A stretch of DNA of 64,000 nt. Source: Nigrospora sphaerica (Eukaryota > Ascomycota > Sordariomycetes > Amphisphaeriales > Apiosporaceae). The notes below the pieces were generated by a model. It saw only the letters and a program-made list of their open reading frames with translations. It searched no databases and had not been told where the DNA came from. Both the position numbers and the translations under genes were made by a program. This document shows positions 39,011 through 50,374 of the stretch, piece by piece (within the stretch, counting starts at the first letter, position 1; the number at the start of each line of letters is the position of its first letter). The DNA is taken from positions 4,154,001-4,218,000 of the forward strand of contig JAGVVL010000001.1 in NCBI GenBank assembly GCA_018287875.1, in the 5' to 3' direction.

Positions 39011-39110
39011 CAAGCAGCAGCAGCAGCAGCAGCAACAACAACAGCAACAATGGCAGCAGCAATAGCAGTAGCACCACCACCACCACCATCAGCAACATCA
39101 GCACCATCAA
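39011..39110 (+). repeat. CAG/CAA/ACC compound trinucleotide repeat
   Basis: About 100 nt of imperfect CAG, CAA and ACC units. It reads as poly-Ser/Asn on plus and poly-Leu on minus in spurious open frames. Not flanked by recognised exons. Confidence 0.8.
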
Positions 39111-40612
39111 AATCGGCATCATCCGGTAGTATCAGCAGCCAACCTTATGTCCAACGTCAATGGGGAAGATAGGCGTGTGTGTATGCGGCCAAGTAACCAT
39201 GTGTTTAAAGGTACCTATCGTGTCAAAACCTATGTAAATATGTGCCTCTCCTAACTAAGAAAACGCCGGTAGTCAGATTCATGTAATGAGCGTAGGCAGA
39301 TTCATTAAGTACATTTGTACAGGCGGGATGCGAGTAAGTAAGTACATAGTCTCCCACTAATGGAAGGGGGATGGAAGCGCGCCTATCTAAGGCCGGAGGC
39401 TAGGCAGAGGGGGAAAAGCCACGTCCCATCCACTTATCCAATAACGGCGCATCGGTTCGGCCATCATCAATTCGTCGGGCGCCGATAAATGTATGGAAGG
39501 ACTGACGACGGATGGAATGGGGACGGAATGGGGACGAAATGGAGGATACATGGCTGCTTTCCGCTGATGAGGTTCCTCCTCTTTTGGGAGATAGGTAAGT
39601 AGGTAATATAAGGATGCCTCCCTCTCACCTCAACTTATTCGAACTACCTCCAGAGCAAAAACCTGGAGGGGCTGTTGGCGGAGGAGAGCAGCATGGGATC
39701 CCGCAAAGATACCTAAGGTACATGAAGGAAGTACATAAGCAGGTACCTCGCTAGCTGGCCGGGAGGACGGCTATGAAAGATAGCCTCCAGTGGATGGCAT
39801 CCATTCCCATCCCATCCCATTCCACATGGCCTTGCCAAACCGCTAATCAATCAACAAGAGCACCCTCAGCACCACCTTGGACATACATATGTTCATTCAT
39901 TACCTGTAAATAGGCGCCCTCACCTATGTGTCGCAGGTCGGCGCTCCAGCAATCACACCTGCGGATAGAAAATCGGGCGTCATCTCCCTGTCGCCCATTG
40001 TTGTGGCAAGACTGATGTGCAGTTGGTTCAAAGGTGCCACGGAACCGCCTCGTCCTTTACCTTCCATCGGCCGCGGGACTGGCCCTTCCGTCTGTTCGAT
40101 ATCGACGTCCTTTGATGATCGACAATTGCATAGACGGACACTTCCGGCCAGCGGAGCGCCTCAGCTTTCTGAGCAGGGGCGATCATTGGCATTCCGTGGT
40201 AAACGCGCTCGCTTCCATCACAAACGACGCCGACTATTGGAAGCAACCTTTTCCCACTTACGGCATCCATGCTCAACCATTTCCGGCTGTGGGGTGATCG
40301 CTTCCCCCTAAAGAAGTATCTAAACGCTTACTTCTCCCCCAAGATTTTCTCTCCATGTACGTGACAAGGAATCTTCTTCCATCGCGGCGCTGCTCGCTTT
40401 TTGCACAATGCCGCGCTGTGGGGGTGGACGTCGACGTGCAATCAACATACGACTCCGATTCTCGCCATGCGGTAACGTACGAAGTACCAACCGACCGCCG
40501 GAAGCTGCAGCAACTACAAATGTGCGTGCGTCCTGGCGCACCCTCTACTCGTCTATACAGCTGCAAGGAAGGCCCCATAGATGCATGGTTTCAAGCCTGG
40601 CCACCGGGCTGT

Positions 40613-42526
40613 CTACGGAACAACTTCGTCATCATCCTCGTCGCCGAAGCCGAAGCCGAAGCTGAACCCCCCCCCGGCGTCACCATCGTCTGATTTGGCC
40701 CCGACTGCCTCCTCCCATGTTCGCTTCTTCCCCCCGCTTCTACGCTCCATTTCTCCGAGCGCCTCGTCAAGGAGCTCTGGCTGCTCCTCCCGTAACCGCT
40801 CCACGAAAAGCTCGTAAGGACTTTCAATAGCCCGGTTGAAGCCCGTGACTTGCTCCGGTTTGTTCTTCAAGAAGGACAGCACGTGAGCCAGGTGCTTTCG
40901 AGAATTTGTCACAAAATTCTGCGTCAAGGCAATGCCTTCCTCCAGGTTGACCACCAGGTGCCTACTCATCGTCCCCCGTCAGCGTGAACCACCAACCGCA
41001 CGTGGCGTACGTAACCCATGAAGGTTGCCACTCACCACCACCCACTGGGCACAAACAGCAGCTCCCCAGCATGGCAGATGCCCTCCAAACAGCCCGCCTG
41101 CCTTCTGGCCTCGGCATGGAAAGTTAGGAGATACTCGGCTATGCTCAAAGGGCTTGTAACCTCGCTGCTGTCATCCGAGACGAAAACACCGGGCGGCTGC
41201 GCGACCGAGGGCGGGAACATCAGCCAGTATTTGGACCCTAGAATTGGGGAAACGACAGTGAGCAGCTCATTCATAACAGGTTGCAGGTCTGGACGACTTC
41301 CGCGGAGGAAGCCGTGGGAAGGCTGGGCAGGTAATATGTACCTTGCAGGACAGCATTCCATGCACTGGTACCATTGGGGTCCTTGTGAAAAGTCGATCCG
41401 CTGCGCTCTGGGCCAACAACTACGCACGAGGACAAGGTCAGTGTGTGATGCCTTGAAGAGTGAGGCGAGTGCGTGGACGAAGTGGCCTTGTCAAGTCAAC
41501 ACGTACTCAACCAACGATAAGCTGGCCTCTCGCTGCCAAGCAGGTGAAACAAATCTTCGCCAAAACACTCGGGCGGCCAGTAAGCAGGTTGTTCGTCGGG
41601 CAAACGCGGCAGGCCCATCTTCTCGGCAAACTTCTTGTCGAACAAATACAGAGGACTCTCGTCGTCATTATTGCGCATATACGCGTGGTAGGCCGAGAAG
41701 GGCCAGTCCACGGCCTCGGCCCGGAATTTCACTTCGCCATAACGCTGCTTGAGGCTCTCGATATTCCACCGTTTCGTAACCGGCCATTGGTGGACATAGT
41801 CTGTGAGGATGAAGGGCGTCTCACACCAGCTCTTTGCGAAGTCCTCGTGGGTCAAGTTCTTGAGCCGGGAGATTTGGTTGCTGGGAGGTATAGCAGCAAC
41901 GTAATTTTTCAACACAATATTGCTGCATGCGAACGGCCTATGTATCACGTCCGAGAAGACGCTGCTGCAATGGATTGTGGCCAGGGCATGCGGTGGAAGC
42001 TGGAGATAAGTACTCCTCCAAGAGCCCATCCACAACGGCAGGCCCGATTTTGGATCTGCGTCGTATGCTCTGGGGCTAGGATCAGCATCTAGATGCCGCA
42101 ATCGAGCTTCCGTACGGTCGCGCACTTGGTTTGAGGCTCATGGCCCCGACAGAGGAGCCCTGCGTTTTCGTGGTAAAGCAGGGAGAAGACCTACTCCAGG
42201 AATATCGTCTTCCACAGTTCATCCAGGCGACACAAGGCGTACAAGAAGTGACATGTTGCGCCAAGCTTCATCAGGGACTGTGAGTCAAAGCACTCGACGA
42301 GCCGCAGGATCATCTCATCCGGGAGGCGGCCAAAAAGGACCCCTAGCGAGACCCGCGCAGATGGACCTGAGGCAAAGTATTGGTTCCCCAGGGGCTTCAC
42401 ACCCAATGGGTGCACTGGGATCGACTCAGGCATCGATGAGTCAATGATAGGGGAGTCATATTCGGCGATATGGTTGCTCCTGGGGCCGCCTCTAGTGGCT
42501 ACGCCGACGTCCTGTGACAGTAACAT
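40613..42526 (-). CDS. F-box and JmjC-domain protein (JMJD6-like cupin hydroxylase)
   Basis: A 509-residue predicted Fe(II)/2-oxoglutarate oxygenase coupled to an F-box. Minus-strand exons are 42526-42195, 42075-41507, 41419-41342, 41237-41036 and 40961-40613. The F-box lies around residues 60-105 (LPDEMILRLVECFDSQSLMKLGATCHF). The cupin part contains the HxD pair in GSTFHKDPNGTSAWNAVLQG, the K in SKYWLMFPP and the distal His in PSGWWHLVVNLEEGIALTQNF. The two iron-ligand stretches are split by introns and rebuilt exactly by the chosen junctions. The tail is acidic (DEDDDE). JMJD6-like enzymes hydroxylate lysines or demethylate arginines on splicing factors or histones; the F-box implies a link to an SCF ligase. 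Substrate is unknown. It is divergent from eIF4A. Confidence 0.92.
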
Positions 42527-44018
42527 GGTCAGGCGGTCAGCACGTTTGCCACAAGGGCACGAAATAAAAGTAGTAGCAGTAGGTCGTGTCTTGAGTCTGA
42601 ACTGGATACAATCAACCTTGCCTTGAGGGTGTTGGGGGGCCTAGCTAGGCAGCAGTGCAGGATGGATATAAGTATGTAGGATAAAAGAGGCGTTGGTAGG
42701 CCAACAACGACCAGTTGCTGTACCAGTTCAAGGCCTAAAAAATGCAGAGTGCCGCAAGCCAGCAGGATGGGTATGAAAGAGGTGAGGAAATACGAGTTTA
42801 GTTCGCCAGGCAAGAGGCAAATGCAGTACCCGGCAGTTATTTTAATTTTTCTGAGCATATAAAGCTGGGTTAGGGGCAAACACCTCAAAAAATGACCCTT
42901 GGCAGCGCGGGATTGACAGCTTGGTGGGCGAAGAAGTAGTTACCTTGAAGGATGTACCTACTTAACCTACTTCTTTACCTCCTGTTTTCCCACACGGCCA
43001 CCCCAACATCCACCAGCGCACCGGACTCCTTCGGTAGAGTACTCTTACCAACTCCAGCTATCTGCCGGCCAGCAAGATACCTTCATCCATCAACAGAAGG
43101 GGGGCCGGATGGCGGGCTTGGCTGGCTGCAGGACAAACAGGCGGACGAGTGGGCGGTTGGGGCGTACATTGAGCGAGCCCATGTGTAATGGTCGAGATCC
43201 AAATCCACGCAAGAAGTGTATGGACGCCTTGGTATGGGGCGGAGGGAACATAGCGGGCATGAATACATGGGTACATCCAGGTACGTACCTGGCTGTTAGC
43301 TCCACCTGGTGTTACAGCCCCTCCTGGATTGAAGAGGTAGGTTGCTTTGCGTCAGGTCAGGGAGGCATCGCGAGTAGGAAAAAGAAGAAGGCCTTTCCCT
43401 CGTGGACTTGGCCTTGGCGCGGCGGAGGAAGAGTCTGCCGGGTGCTCAAGAACAGTCAGTCACCAGTGATTTATATCCGAAAGGCTCGGGTCTAATTAAC
43501 CTCATGCGACGAAGAAGTAACGCCCTCCACGCGCGGGATGCGCCCCTTATACAATTGGGCCCATAGTATGGATGGACTTGCATACGCCCATTCACGCAGC
43601 GAGTGAGCGCAGGGTGGGATGGGGGAGAGAGGGGGAGTGGGCGAAGGAGACTTTTGTGGTCCGTGCGCAGGTGCTCGCCGCTGGAAAAAAAATTCAAAAT
43701 TCTTCAGGTCGATAAAGACAGGCGCATACCCTCTGTCCCTCCACCCACTTGTGTGTTCTTCACAACCACTGCCAAATCAAACCACCAGAACCACCCCGAC
43801 CCCTAGATTTGCACAGTTCTCAGCCCTCTGAGAACGTCGGATCTAGCTAATTTCTCTTCGTCTCTTTCAGTTCGTCGCAACTGCTGTCGCAGATTTCCCG
43901 TTCGCTTCTTGCCGGACGTTTTCTGCGCGCTACCCAACCCCGCCACCCGAAAAAACCACCACTCGCTTGATCCAGCAGGCCGGGATCAAGCACTTTTTCC
44001 TCACACCCAACCGCAATC
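42527..44018. promoter_or_regulatory. Divergent intergenic region, JmjC gene / eIF4A
   Basis: About 1.5 kb shared by two divergent genes. The last 250 nt before eIF4A are C/T-rich, as expected for a strongly expressed translation factor. No gene is recognisable. Confidence 0.4.
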
Positions 44019-45625
44019 ATGGCTACCGACAAGGGTCTGGAGGATATTCCGGACAGTAAGTGCTATACCGCCCTCATCCCTCTCTCCTTTCTTTTTCCCC
44101 CCTCGCACTGCCGCCGCCATGCGGCGACGGTCTATGCGCCCTTCGCCGCCCTCACCGGCTTTTGCAGCCGGATCGACAGTGCCCTCAGTCCCGAAACAGC
44201 ATCCCTCTCCCCAGCCTCGCCTGCCTCTCGCACGCCTGGGACCGAACCATTGCTGACCTGAACCTCGTGCAGCCCAGATCGAGTCTAACTACGATGAGAC
44301 CGTCGAGTCTTTCGATGAGATGAACCTGAAGCCTGAGCTGCTTCGCGGTACGCGCCCCCGCGGCTGCACTCACCTGAGGCATCATGCCACGCCTGGGAAA
44401 AGGTGCTAATATGCTCGTGAAGGTGTCTATGCCTACGGTTTCGAGCGCCCCTCTGCTATCCAGCAGCGCGCCATCATGCCCGTCATTAAGGGTAAGACGA
44501 CATTCCCTGTTCCTCGCGTCATTCTGATGTGCGTGCTGACGCCGGCCCCCCACCAGGCCACGATGTCATTGCTCAGGCCCAGTCCGGTACTGGCAAGACC
44601 GCTACCTTCTCCATTTCGACCCTGCAGAAGATCGACCCCAACGTCAAGCAGTGCCAGGCCCTGATTCTCGCCCCTACCCGCGAGCTGGCTCAGCAAATCC
44701 AGAAGGTCGTTATCGCCATCGGCGACTTCATGAGCATCGAGTGCCACGCCTGCATTGGTGGCACCAGCGTTCGTGACGACATGAAGGCTCTTCAGGACGG
44801 CCCTCAGGTCGTCGTCGGTACCCCCGGTCGTGTCCACGACATGATCCAGCGCCGGTTCCTGAAGACCGACAGCATGAAGATGTTCGTGCTTGACGAGGCC
44901 GACGAGATGCTTTCTGTAAGTACCATTTGCTCCTCGGCCAACCGCCACCAGCGACTAACAGCCATGTGCAGCGTGGTTTCACCGAGCAGATCTACGACAT
45001 CTTCCAGCTCCTGCCCCAGTCGACTCAGGTTGTCCTGTTGTCCGCCACCATGCCCCAGGACGTCCTGGAGGTCACCACCAAGTTCATGCGTGACCCCGTC
45101 CGCATTCTCGTCAAGAAGGACGAGCTTACCCTGGAGGGTATCAAGCAGTTCTACATTGCTGTCGAGAAGGAGGACTGGAAGCTCGACACCCTCTCTGATC
45201 TCTACGAGACGGTTACGATTACCCAGGCTGTCATCTTCTGCAACACGCGCAGAAAGGTCGACTGGCTCACCGACAAGCTCACCGCCCGTGACTTCACCGT
45301 CTCGGCCATGCACGGTGACATGGACCAGGCCCAGCGTGACCTGATTATGAAGGAGTTCCGATCCGGTTCCTCGCGTGTTCTGATCGCCACCGATCTGCTG
45401 GCCCGCGGTATTGATGTCCAGCAGGTGTCCCTGGTCATCAACTACGATCTCCCCGCCAACCGCGAGAACTACATCCACCGCATCGGTCGTGGTGGTCGTT
45501 TCGGCCGAAAGGGTGTTGCCATCAACTTCGTTACTGCCGATGATGTGCGCATGATGAGAGAGATCGAGCAGTTCTACAGCACCCAGATTGAGGAGATGCC
45601 CATGAACGTTGCCGACCTCATCTAA
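44019..45625 (+). CDS. tif1: Eukaryotic initiation factor 4A, DEAD-box RNA helicase
   Basis: The ATP-dependent RNA helicase of the eIF4F cap-binding complex, which unwinds 5' UTR structure for ribosome scanning. Five exons (44019-44055, 44273-44347, 44423-44491, 44557-44915, 44972-45625) give 397 residues, the normal length. Motifs in order are the Q motif ([12 protein letters not shown]), Walker [48 protein letters not shown] and [13 protein letters not shown]. The terminal MPMNVADLI separates eIF4A from the related FAL1/eIF4A3. The first four exons are very small with introns concentrated at the 5' end, common in highly expressed fungal genes. Codon bias is strong; an antisense frame of 280 codons is an artefact. 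Confidence 0.97.
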
Positions 45626-46627
45626 ACCCCTACGCCCGCACAACAAAAGTCCATCTCAGCTGGTTACAAACGGGATCTAGCGAGGTTTGACATTGGCCGC
45701 GGCCGCCGTTCGGGGGGGCTGCGGCCCGGTGGTTTCATAGACGGTGGGAGACTTCTTGCCTTGCCGGTCTCTGGGCGTTGTACTGGCTGCCTAGCCGCGG
45801 CTGACGAGCGAGAAAAGTTTGATGCACCTGGGCTTTACCCAAGCCCCGGGTGCTTAATATCGTACGGAAGGCCGCACGATCTGGGTCAGATGAATACTTT
45901 GCTGACTAGGATGGCTCAGCGTCGTTTCCTTTTGTTCTTGTACTTAAGACCAGAAGTTCCATTGCGAAATGAAAAATTGCCACAGTATCCTGACATGCGT
46001 ATGCTCACAGTGACGTAAGGACGGTGGGAGCGCTGGGTACGTGATGTAGTTGGCCGCTGTGCCCGATGTCGCGTCCCTTGTAGAGTCCCATGATGGGATG
46101 TTTACCGCTCTCGTCGTGCTACTTTCGTCTGTATTCAGACCCCGGCTGGTCCGTTGGGAAGATGGGCCCGTCTTCTAGAGTCGGGGCCCCTGGTACTCTC
46201 GCGGGCCTGCGTGGTTGATCAAGGGTGGCCATGTCACCCCGGGTCGTGTAGGTCATACCGCAAGCCTTTCAGGAAGAAGCGGCGTCTTCATCCTGCTGCC
46301 TCATACTCTCTGCCGTTACCGTTACCGCTGCACCCACAGACAGCAAGAGCGGGTACCCAAAACAGCACAGGGAAGGAACTACGACCGACCAGCAGCAGCC
46401 AGTTCCTTCCGGACTGACCTTGCCCTGCATTCGACTGACTGCCTTGATGCATCGATCTCTCTCTTTTGGGGTGGGGGAAGGATCCCATACTCTAACCAGT
46501 TCTCCTCCCGTCATCGAGGGCTCTTCGCTCCCAACTTCCCCTTCATAACATAAAATTGCACAGGCCCCCTCCGCCCGCGGTCTGCAGAGCGGGCCCGGCA
46601 GTCTCGCGGAGCCTCGGGGCTGCAAGC
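45626..46627. other. Intergenic region
   Basis: About 1 kb between two same-strand genes; no gene or notable repeat. Confidence 0.4.
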
Positions 46628-47681
46628 ATGGCCGGTAACAAGGACGATGATGTTACGCGAGCCCGGATGACACAGCTGGGCGATGCCTGGCAGAACCCAG
46701 GCCGCGCCCAGTCCATACGTGACATGGTGCATGCACTGCAATCCGGGGATCTCGCCCGCGCCAAGAAGATGACAGAGCAGTGCCATCTGTCGGTGCAACA
46801 GCTTCACGACGTTCTCTTTCCTCAGATACAACGCATATTTGACCGGCTTGACCGCGGCCAGAAAGACATTGTGGCATCGGTACAGCAGTTGCGCGACCAA
46901 GCAACGGCAATGCAAGTCAAAACGGAAAGCGTAGTTGAGAACTCCCAGGCTATGAGGTCAGTCCTCGAGACGATCAAGCAATACGCCGACCTTGGGACCG
47001 CGACTCGCAAAACCCCAGAAGGGGCGCTGTGTGCCGCGCTGGGCCGGAGCACGCATGCACAGAAGGCCACCTTCGAATCTCTCCGTGCCCTCACAGCCGA
47101 CCAGATAGAAACGGCTCGACTTCTCGCCCAAGGGGGCCTGGGAAGGCTGGCCGGCTCTCAGGCGACGGCCACTGAGCCAGCCGGGCATACCACTCGGCAG
47201 AGCAGCAACAGTACGTTGACGAATGGCCTGTCTGTGACGCCGCTTGCTGATATGACTGCTACGCCCAGGTTTCCAAGACCCCAAGAGACGGCAACAGCGC
47301 CCTTCACAGGTGAAGAGTGCCATGCAGCCTGACAACCCCCGGGGTGTCAAAGCATGTTTAAGGTTGGTGGAAATGTACTCGACTCGGTACAAAACGCATC
47401 ACCCGACGGACGAACTCGACTTTATCTGGGGCTTCATCGAGAACCAGCATATCCTAGTAGCCCGCCTGATCCAGAAGACGCTGCTCCAGCGTTATCCGCG
47501 CTTGGTAACGGCAAGGACACGGTCTGGATCGGCGCATCCTGCGACTGGTGTGCGGCCATTGGTTCATATCGATGCGCGTACAACTTGGCCTCAAGTCGAA
47601 GGGACGGTTCGTGAGCTCAAGTTTACTAGCGTGCGAGCACAGCTGTATAAAGAGGAGAAGGAAGAAGAGGGGAAGGGGTAG
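46628..47681 (+). CDS. Coiled-coil protein of unknown function, ending at a K/E repeat
   Basis: I do not recognise this protein. The ATG at 46628 opens a long helical region: QSIRDMVHALQSGDLARAKK, then a heptad-rich segment (FDRLDRGQKDIVASVQQLRDQ) to about residue 115, and further helices. A Ser/Thr-rich linker precedes a 43-nt intron (47310-47352, donor GTGAAG, branch CTGAC). Exon 2 encodes ELDFIWGFIENQHILVARLI and a C-terminal TWPQVEGTVRELKF segment, 336 residues in all. The frame ends at TAG 47679-47681, immediately before a GAAGGA/AAAAAG tract that stays in the same frame for about 45 codons. No enzyme motif or membrane helix was seen. Confidence 0.65.
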
Positions 47682-47686
47682 CAGAC

Positions 47687-47768
47687 GAAGGAGAAGGAGA
47701 AGGAGAAGGAGAAGGAGAAGGAGAAGAAGAAGGAGAAGAAAAAGAAAAAGAAAAAGAAAAAGAAAAAT
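47687..47768 (+). repeat. Polypurine GAAGGA/AAAAAG tract
   Basis: About 80 nt of pure purine on the plus strand. It starts six bases after the stop codon of the upstream gene and is in frame with it, so read-through would give a Lys/Glu then poly-Lys tail. Confidence 0.85.
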
Positions 47769-48784
47769 AGCAACACGGAAATGTCATGGATGGCTGAGAT
47801 CACTCTAACGGCTGCCGGACTCGGAACCTAGTGCCCTGTCGATAGACGACGCATGCGTGGCACGGGCTCCCTGCATCCAGGGGAAGCCATTGCGGGATCT
47901 GACTACAGTGATTCTCCGTGCGGCCCAACCTGAAGATGTGTTTTGGCGGCCTGGTCCTTGCTCTTGCGTTTCTATCTACGAACACGGGCTTTATATTACT
48001 GTGGAATTGAACAAGTACCCTTGATGGGAGGAGGTATCTACCCCAAGCAGAAAGGCGGACTCTTAGGAACAATTGATGTTATGTAATGCACAAAGGCAGG
48101 ACTTGTAGAAAGGGCCTGGTAGGAAGGGTCGTGGCTAATCACCCATCTCGTCTCACCCGCCTTGGCGTTTCCTACCGTACCCTTACTATTCAGGTAGGAG
48201 GGCTACATAAAGAGTGCATGCACGGCACCTGTCCAGCTCGGCTTCCATCTTTAGCGGTCGGGAACATCGAACCGTAGGTCACGTAATTCTTGGCTCGCAT
48301 GTGAGTATCAACCTAATGTACCCGTGGATGTAGATGTAGGCACTATGTAAGCTGGCCCGTCCATGCGTTAGTACTGACTTCCAACTTTAGTACCTCTTAC
48401 ATACCTAAGACATTGACCGCCTGCTCCAACCCCCCCCCCCCCCCCCTACTTCCGCTCTGTCTCCGACACCCTCTTCCCAACAACGTCGTCGTCGCCCTTG
48501 TTCAGCCGCACTCTGTTGTCCTCCCTCGCCCTCCAAAAACACGCAACTGCCGGCCGCCGACCCGGTTCCTGCTTCCGACCCGCGAGCCTCACTCTCGAAC
48601 CCGAGCCGCATTGGTATGGCCAGGTAGCCATCGGCCCGTCCACCAGTACCATCGGGACCCTTGGCAGTGCATCGCGAGGCCGCCTACCAGAAAGGGAAAC
48701 CGGACACGACCCCTCCCGCGACACCCGCTCGACCCAAGACCGCCGCTCAGACACCGGCCTATACCCGCTCCCCGGGCCGTCAAG
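47769..48784. other. Intergenic region upstream of the TVP38-like gene
   Basis: About 1 kb including a C17 run (48430-48446) and C-rich sequence up to the start codon. The upstream in-frame extension from 48413 crosses this homopolymer and is treated as 5' UTR. Confidence 0.4.
48430..48446 (+). repeat. Poly-C run (17)
   Basis: Uninterrupted C homopolymer about 340 nt upstream of the TVP38-like ATG. Confidence 0.88.
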
Positions 48785-49960
48785 ATGCCGGCCGACTACG
48801 CTTCGGCGGCGCAGGCGCTCTCGCTGCCCGTCTCGCCGCGGGCCTCGTCGCCCGGCGCGCCCCCGTCGCCGGGGGCGAACGGGCCGGCGCCGCCGTGGGT
48901 GCGCTCGCACCGCTCGGGCAGCGCCGCGCGCCTCTCGACGCCCTACTCGCGCGGGTCCGACGCGGCGCTGCCGCTGGGCGCCCGCGTCGTGCGCGCGGGC
49001 ACCAATGCCATGCACCAGTGCCTCCGGCTATTCGTGCGGCTCACGCCGCTGCAGCGGGGCCTGGCCGTCGTGGCCGGCCTTGCCGTGCTGGCCCTCGGCG
49101 TCGTCTCGCTCGTCTTCTCGCACCGCCTCTTCACCGCCTTCGCCCCCGTCGCCCGCGGATGGCGCGGCCTGCCCGGCGGCTGGCTCATCGTCTGGCTCAT
49201 GACCTTCGCCACCTCGTTCCCGCCCATGGTGGGCTACAGTTTCTGCGTCACCATCGCCGGCTTCGTCTACGGCTTCCCCGGCGGCTGGCCCATCGCGGCC
49301 TCGGCCACTGTGTGCGGGTCGACGGCTGCCTTCTTCACGAGCCGCACCATCTTCAGCGGCTACGTCAACAAGCTCGTCGGTACCGATCGCCGCTTCGTGG
49401 CCCTCGGCCAGGTCCTGCGCCACGACGGCGTCCCGGTGCTGGCCGCCATCCGCTTCTGCCCCCTGCCCTACAGCCTCAGCAACGGCTTCCTGGCCACCAT
49501 CCCGTCCATCAGCCCGCTGAACTTTGCCCTGGCCACCGCCATGGCGAGCCCCAAGCTGCTCGTGCACGTGTTCATCGGCAGCCGCCTTGCGGCGCTGGCC
49601 GAGAACGACAACATGTCGGCCGGGGCCAGGGCCGTCAACTACATCAGCATGCTGCTGGGCGGCGCCGTCGGCATGGTCGTGGGGCTGGTCATCTACAGGA
49701 GAACCATGGCGCGGGCCCAGGAACTGGCGCTGGAGGAGGGCGCCGAGGACGCGGGCATCCTCGACCCCGACGGCGACCTCGGCTACGGCGATCTCGACGA
49801 CGGCCTGACGAGGAGCCGCAACCGAGGCGAAACCGACGCTGCCGCCTTAATGGACGAGGACGCTCTTTCCCTGTGGGACACCGAAGGCGATGATGGTGGC
49901 TATAGAGATGACGCATCGGACGGCCCGGAACCCGACAAGGTCAACAACGGGCACGGATAG
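48785..49960 (+). CDS. tvp38: TVP38/TMEM64 family membrane protein (VTT domain)
   Basis: An intronless Golgi or vesicle membrane protein of the VTT (SNARE-associated) superfamily, whose members such as TMEM41B and VMP1 scramble lipids; yeast Tvp38 is a late-Golgi protein. 391 residues. The N-terminus is Pro/Ser/Ala-rich and cytosolic. Transmembrane segments include GLAVVAGLAVLALGVVSLVF (about residue 92), WLIVWLMTFATSFPP and YSFCVTIAGFVYGF. The VTT core signature is GFPGGWPIAASAT with RFCPLPYSLSNGFLATIPSIS around residues 220-245. A final hydrophobic segment (YISMLLGGAVGMVVGLVIY) precedes an acidic Asp/Glu/Gly tail. The start at 48785 is the first ATG giving the typical length; earlier in-frame ATGs are in the C-rich leader. 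Confidence 0.9.
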   Translation: MPADYASAAQALSLPVSPRASSPGAPPSPGANGPAPPWVRSHRSGSAARLSTPYSRGSDAALPLGARVVRAGTNAMHQCLRLFVRLTPLQRGLAVVAGLAVLALGVVSLVFSHRLFTAFAPVARGWRGLPGGWLIVWLMTFATSFPPMVGYSFCVTIAGFVYGFPGGWPIAASATVCGSTAAFFTSRTIFSGYVNKLVGTDRRFVALGQVLRHDGVPVLAAIRFCPLPYSLSNGFLATIPSISPLNFALATAMASPKLLVHVFIGSRLAALAENDNMSAGARAVNYISMLLGGAVGMVVGLVIYRRTMARAQELALEEGAEDAGILDPDGDLGYGDLDDGLTRSRNRGETDAAALMDEDALSLWDTEGDDGGYRDDASDGPEPDKVNNGHG

Positions 49961-50374
49961 GTAGTATGGTAGAAAGCCACCCAATGTATAGACGTCAGGG
50001 TCCCCATTTCGGGCTCTGGCGGTGTCATCAAAACAGCACCCGCACTTGGAGCTAATTAGAATGCTTGATTCGATTGATGGGTATCGTGATTCTCCGTAAG
50101 CCTCAAGTGCATTTCCCCCAACTCCAACGGATGCCGATGCCGATGCTTACAGACGCTATGTGCCAAACGAACCCGCACCCGGCCCGTCGCTTCGTGACCC
50201 CGAACTCCTCGCATCTACGAAAAATAAAATAAAAGGAGGACGAGGAACTGGCAAAAGTTTGCAGGGAAAAAATAGGCCGGGGGGATGGAGGAACAACGAG
50301 GAAAAGCCGAGAAATAGAAAGATGGAAGGGTAAAGCAAATCAAACCGTGCCAGGGGGGGGCTCCCTCGGCGCGA
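49961..50374. other. Convergent intergenic region
   Basis: About 410 nt between tail-to-tail genes, purine-rich near 50220-50340; probably two 3' UTRs. Confidence 0.45.

Larger units (their letters stand above)
38161..40612. other. Long intergenic region rich in simple repeats
   Basis: About 2.45 kb upstream of the SMR gene and downstream of the JmjC gene. It holds purine-rich GAGGGAG sequence (38530-38600), a G17 run (38749-38765), CAG/CAA/ACC repeats (39011-39110), short direct repeats of GGAATGGGGAC (about 39510-39540), CATCC repeats (39800-39822) and TAGGTA/GGTACC motifs (39590-39750). No credible gene. A long transcribed 5' UTR of the SMR gene is possible. Confidence 0.4.

Noticed and set aside
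44804..45646. 280-codon open frame antisense to eIF4A
   Set aside because: Shadow of the last eIF4A exons; no domain.
48413..48784. N-terminal extension of the TVP38-like protein
   Set aside because: It crosses a C17 homopolymer and C-rich leader and exceeds the family's usual N-terminus; 48785 fits better.
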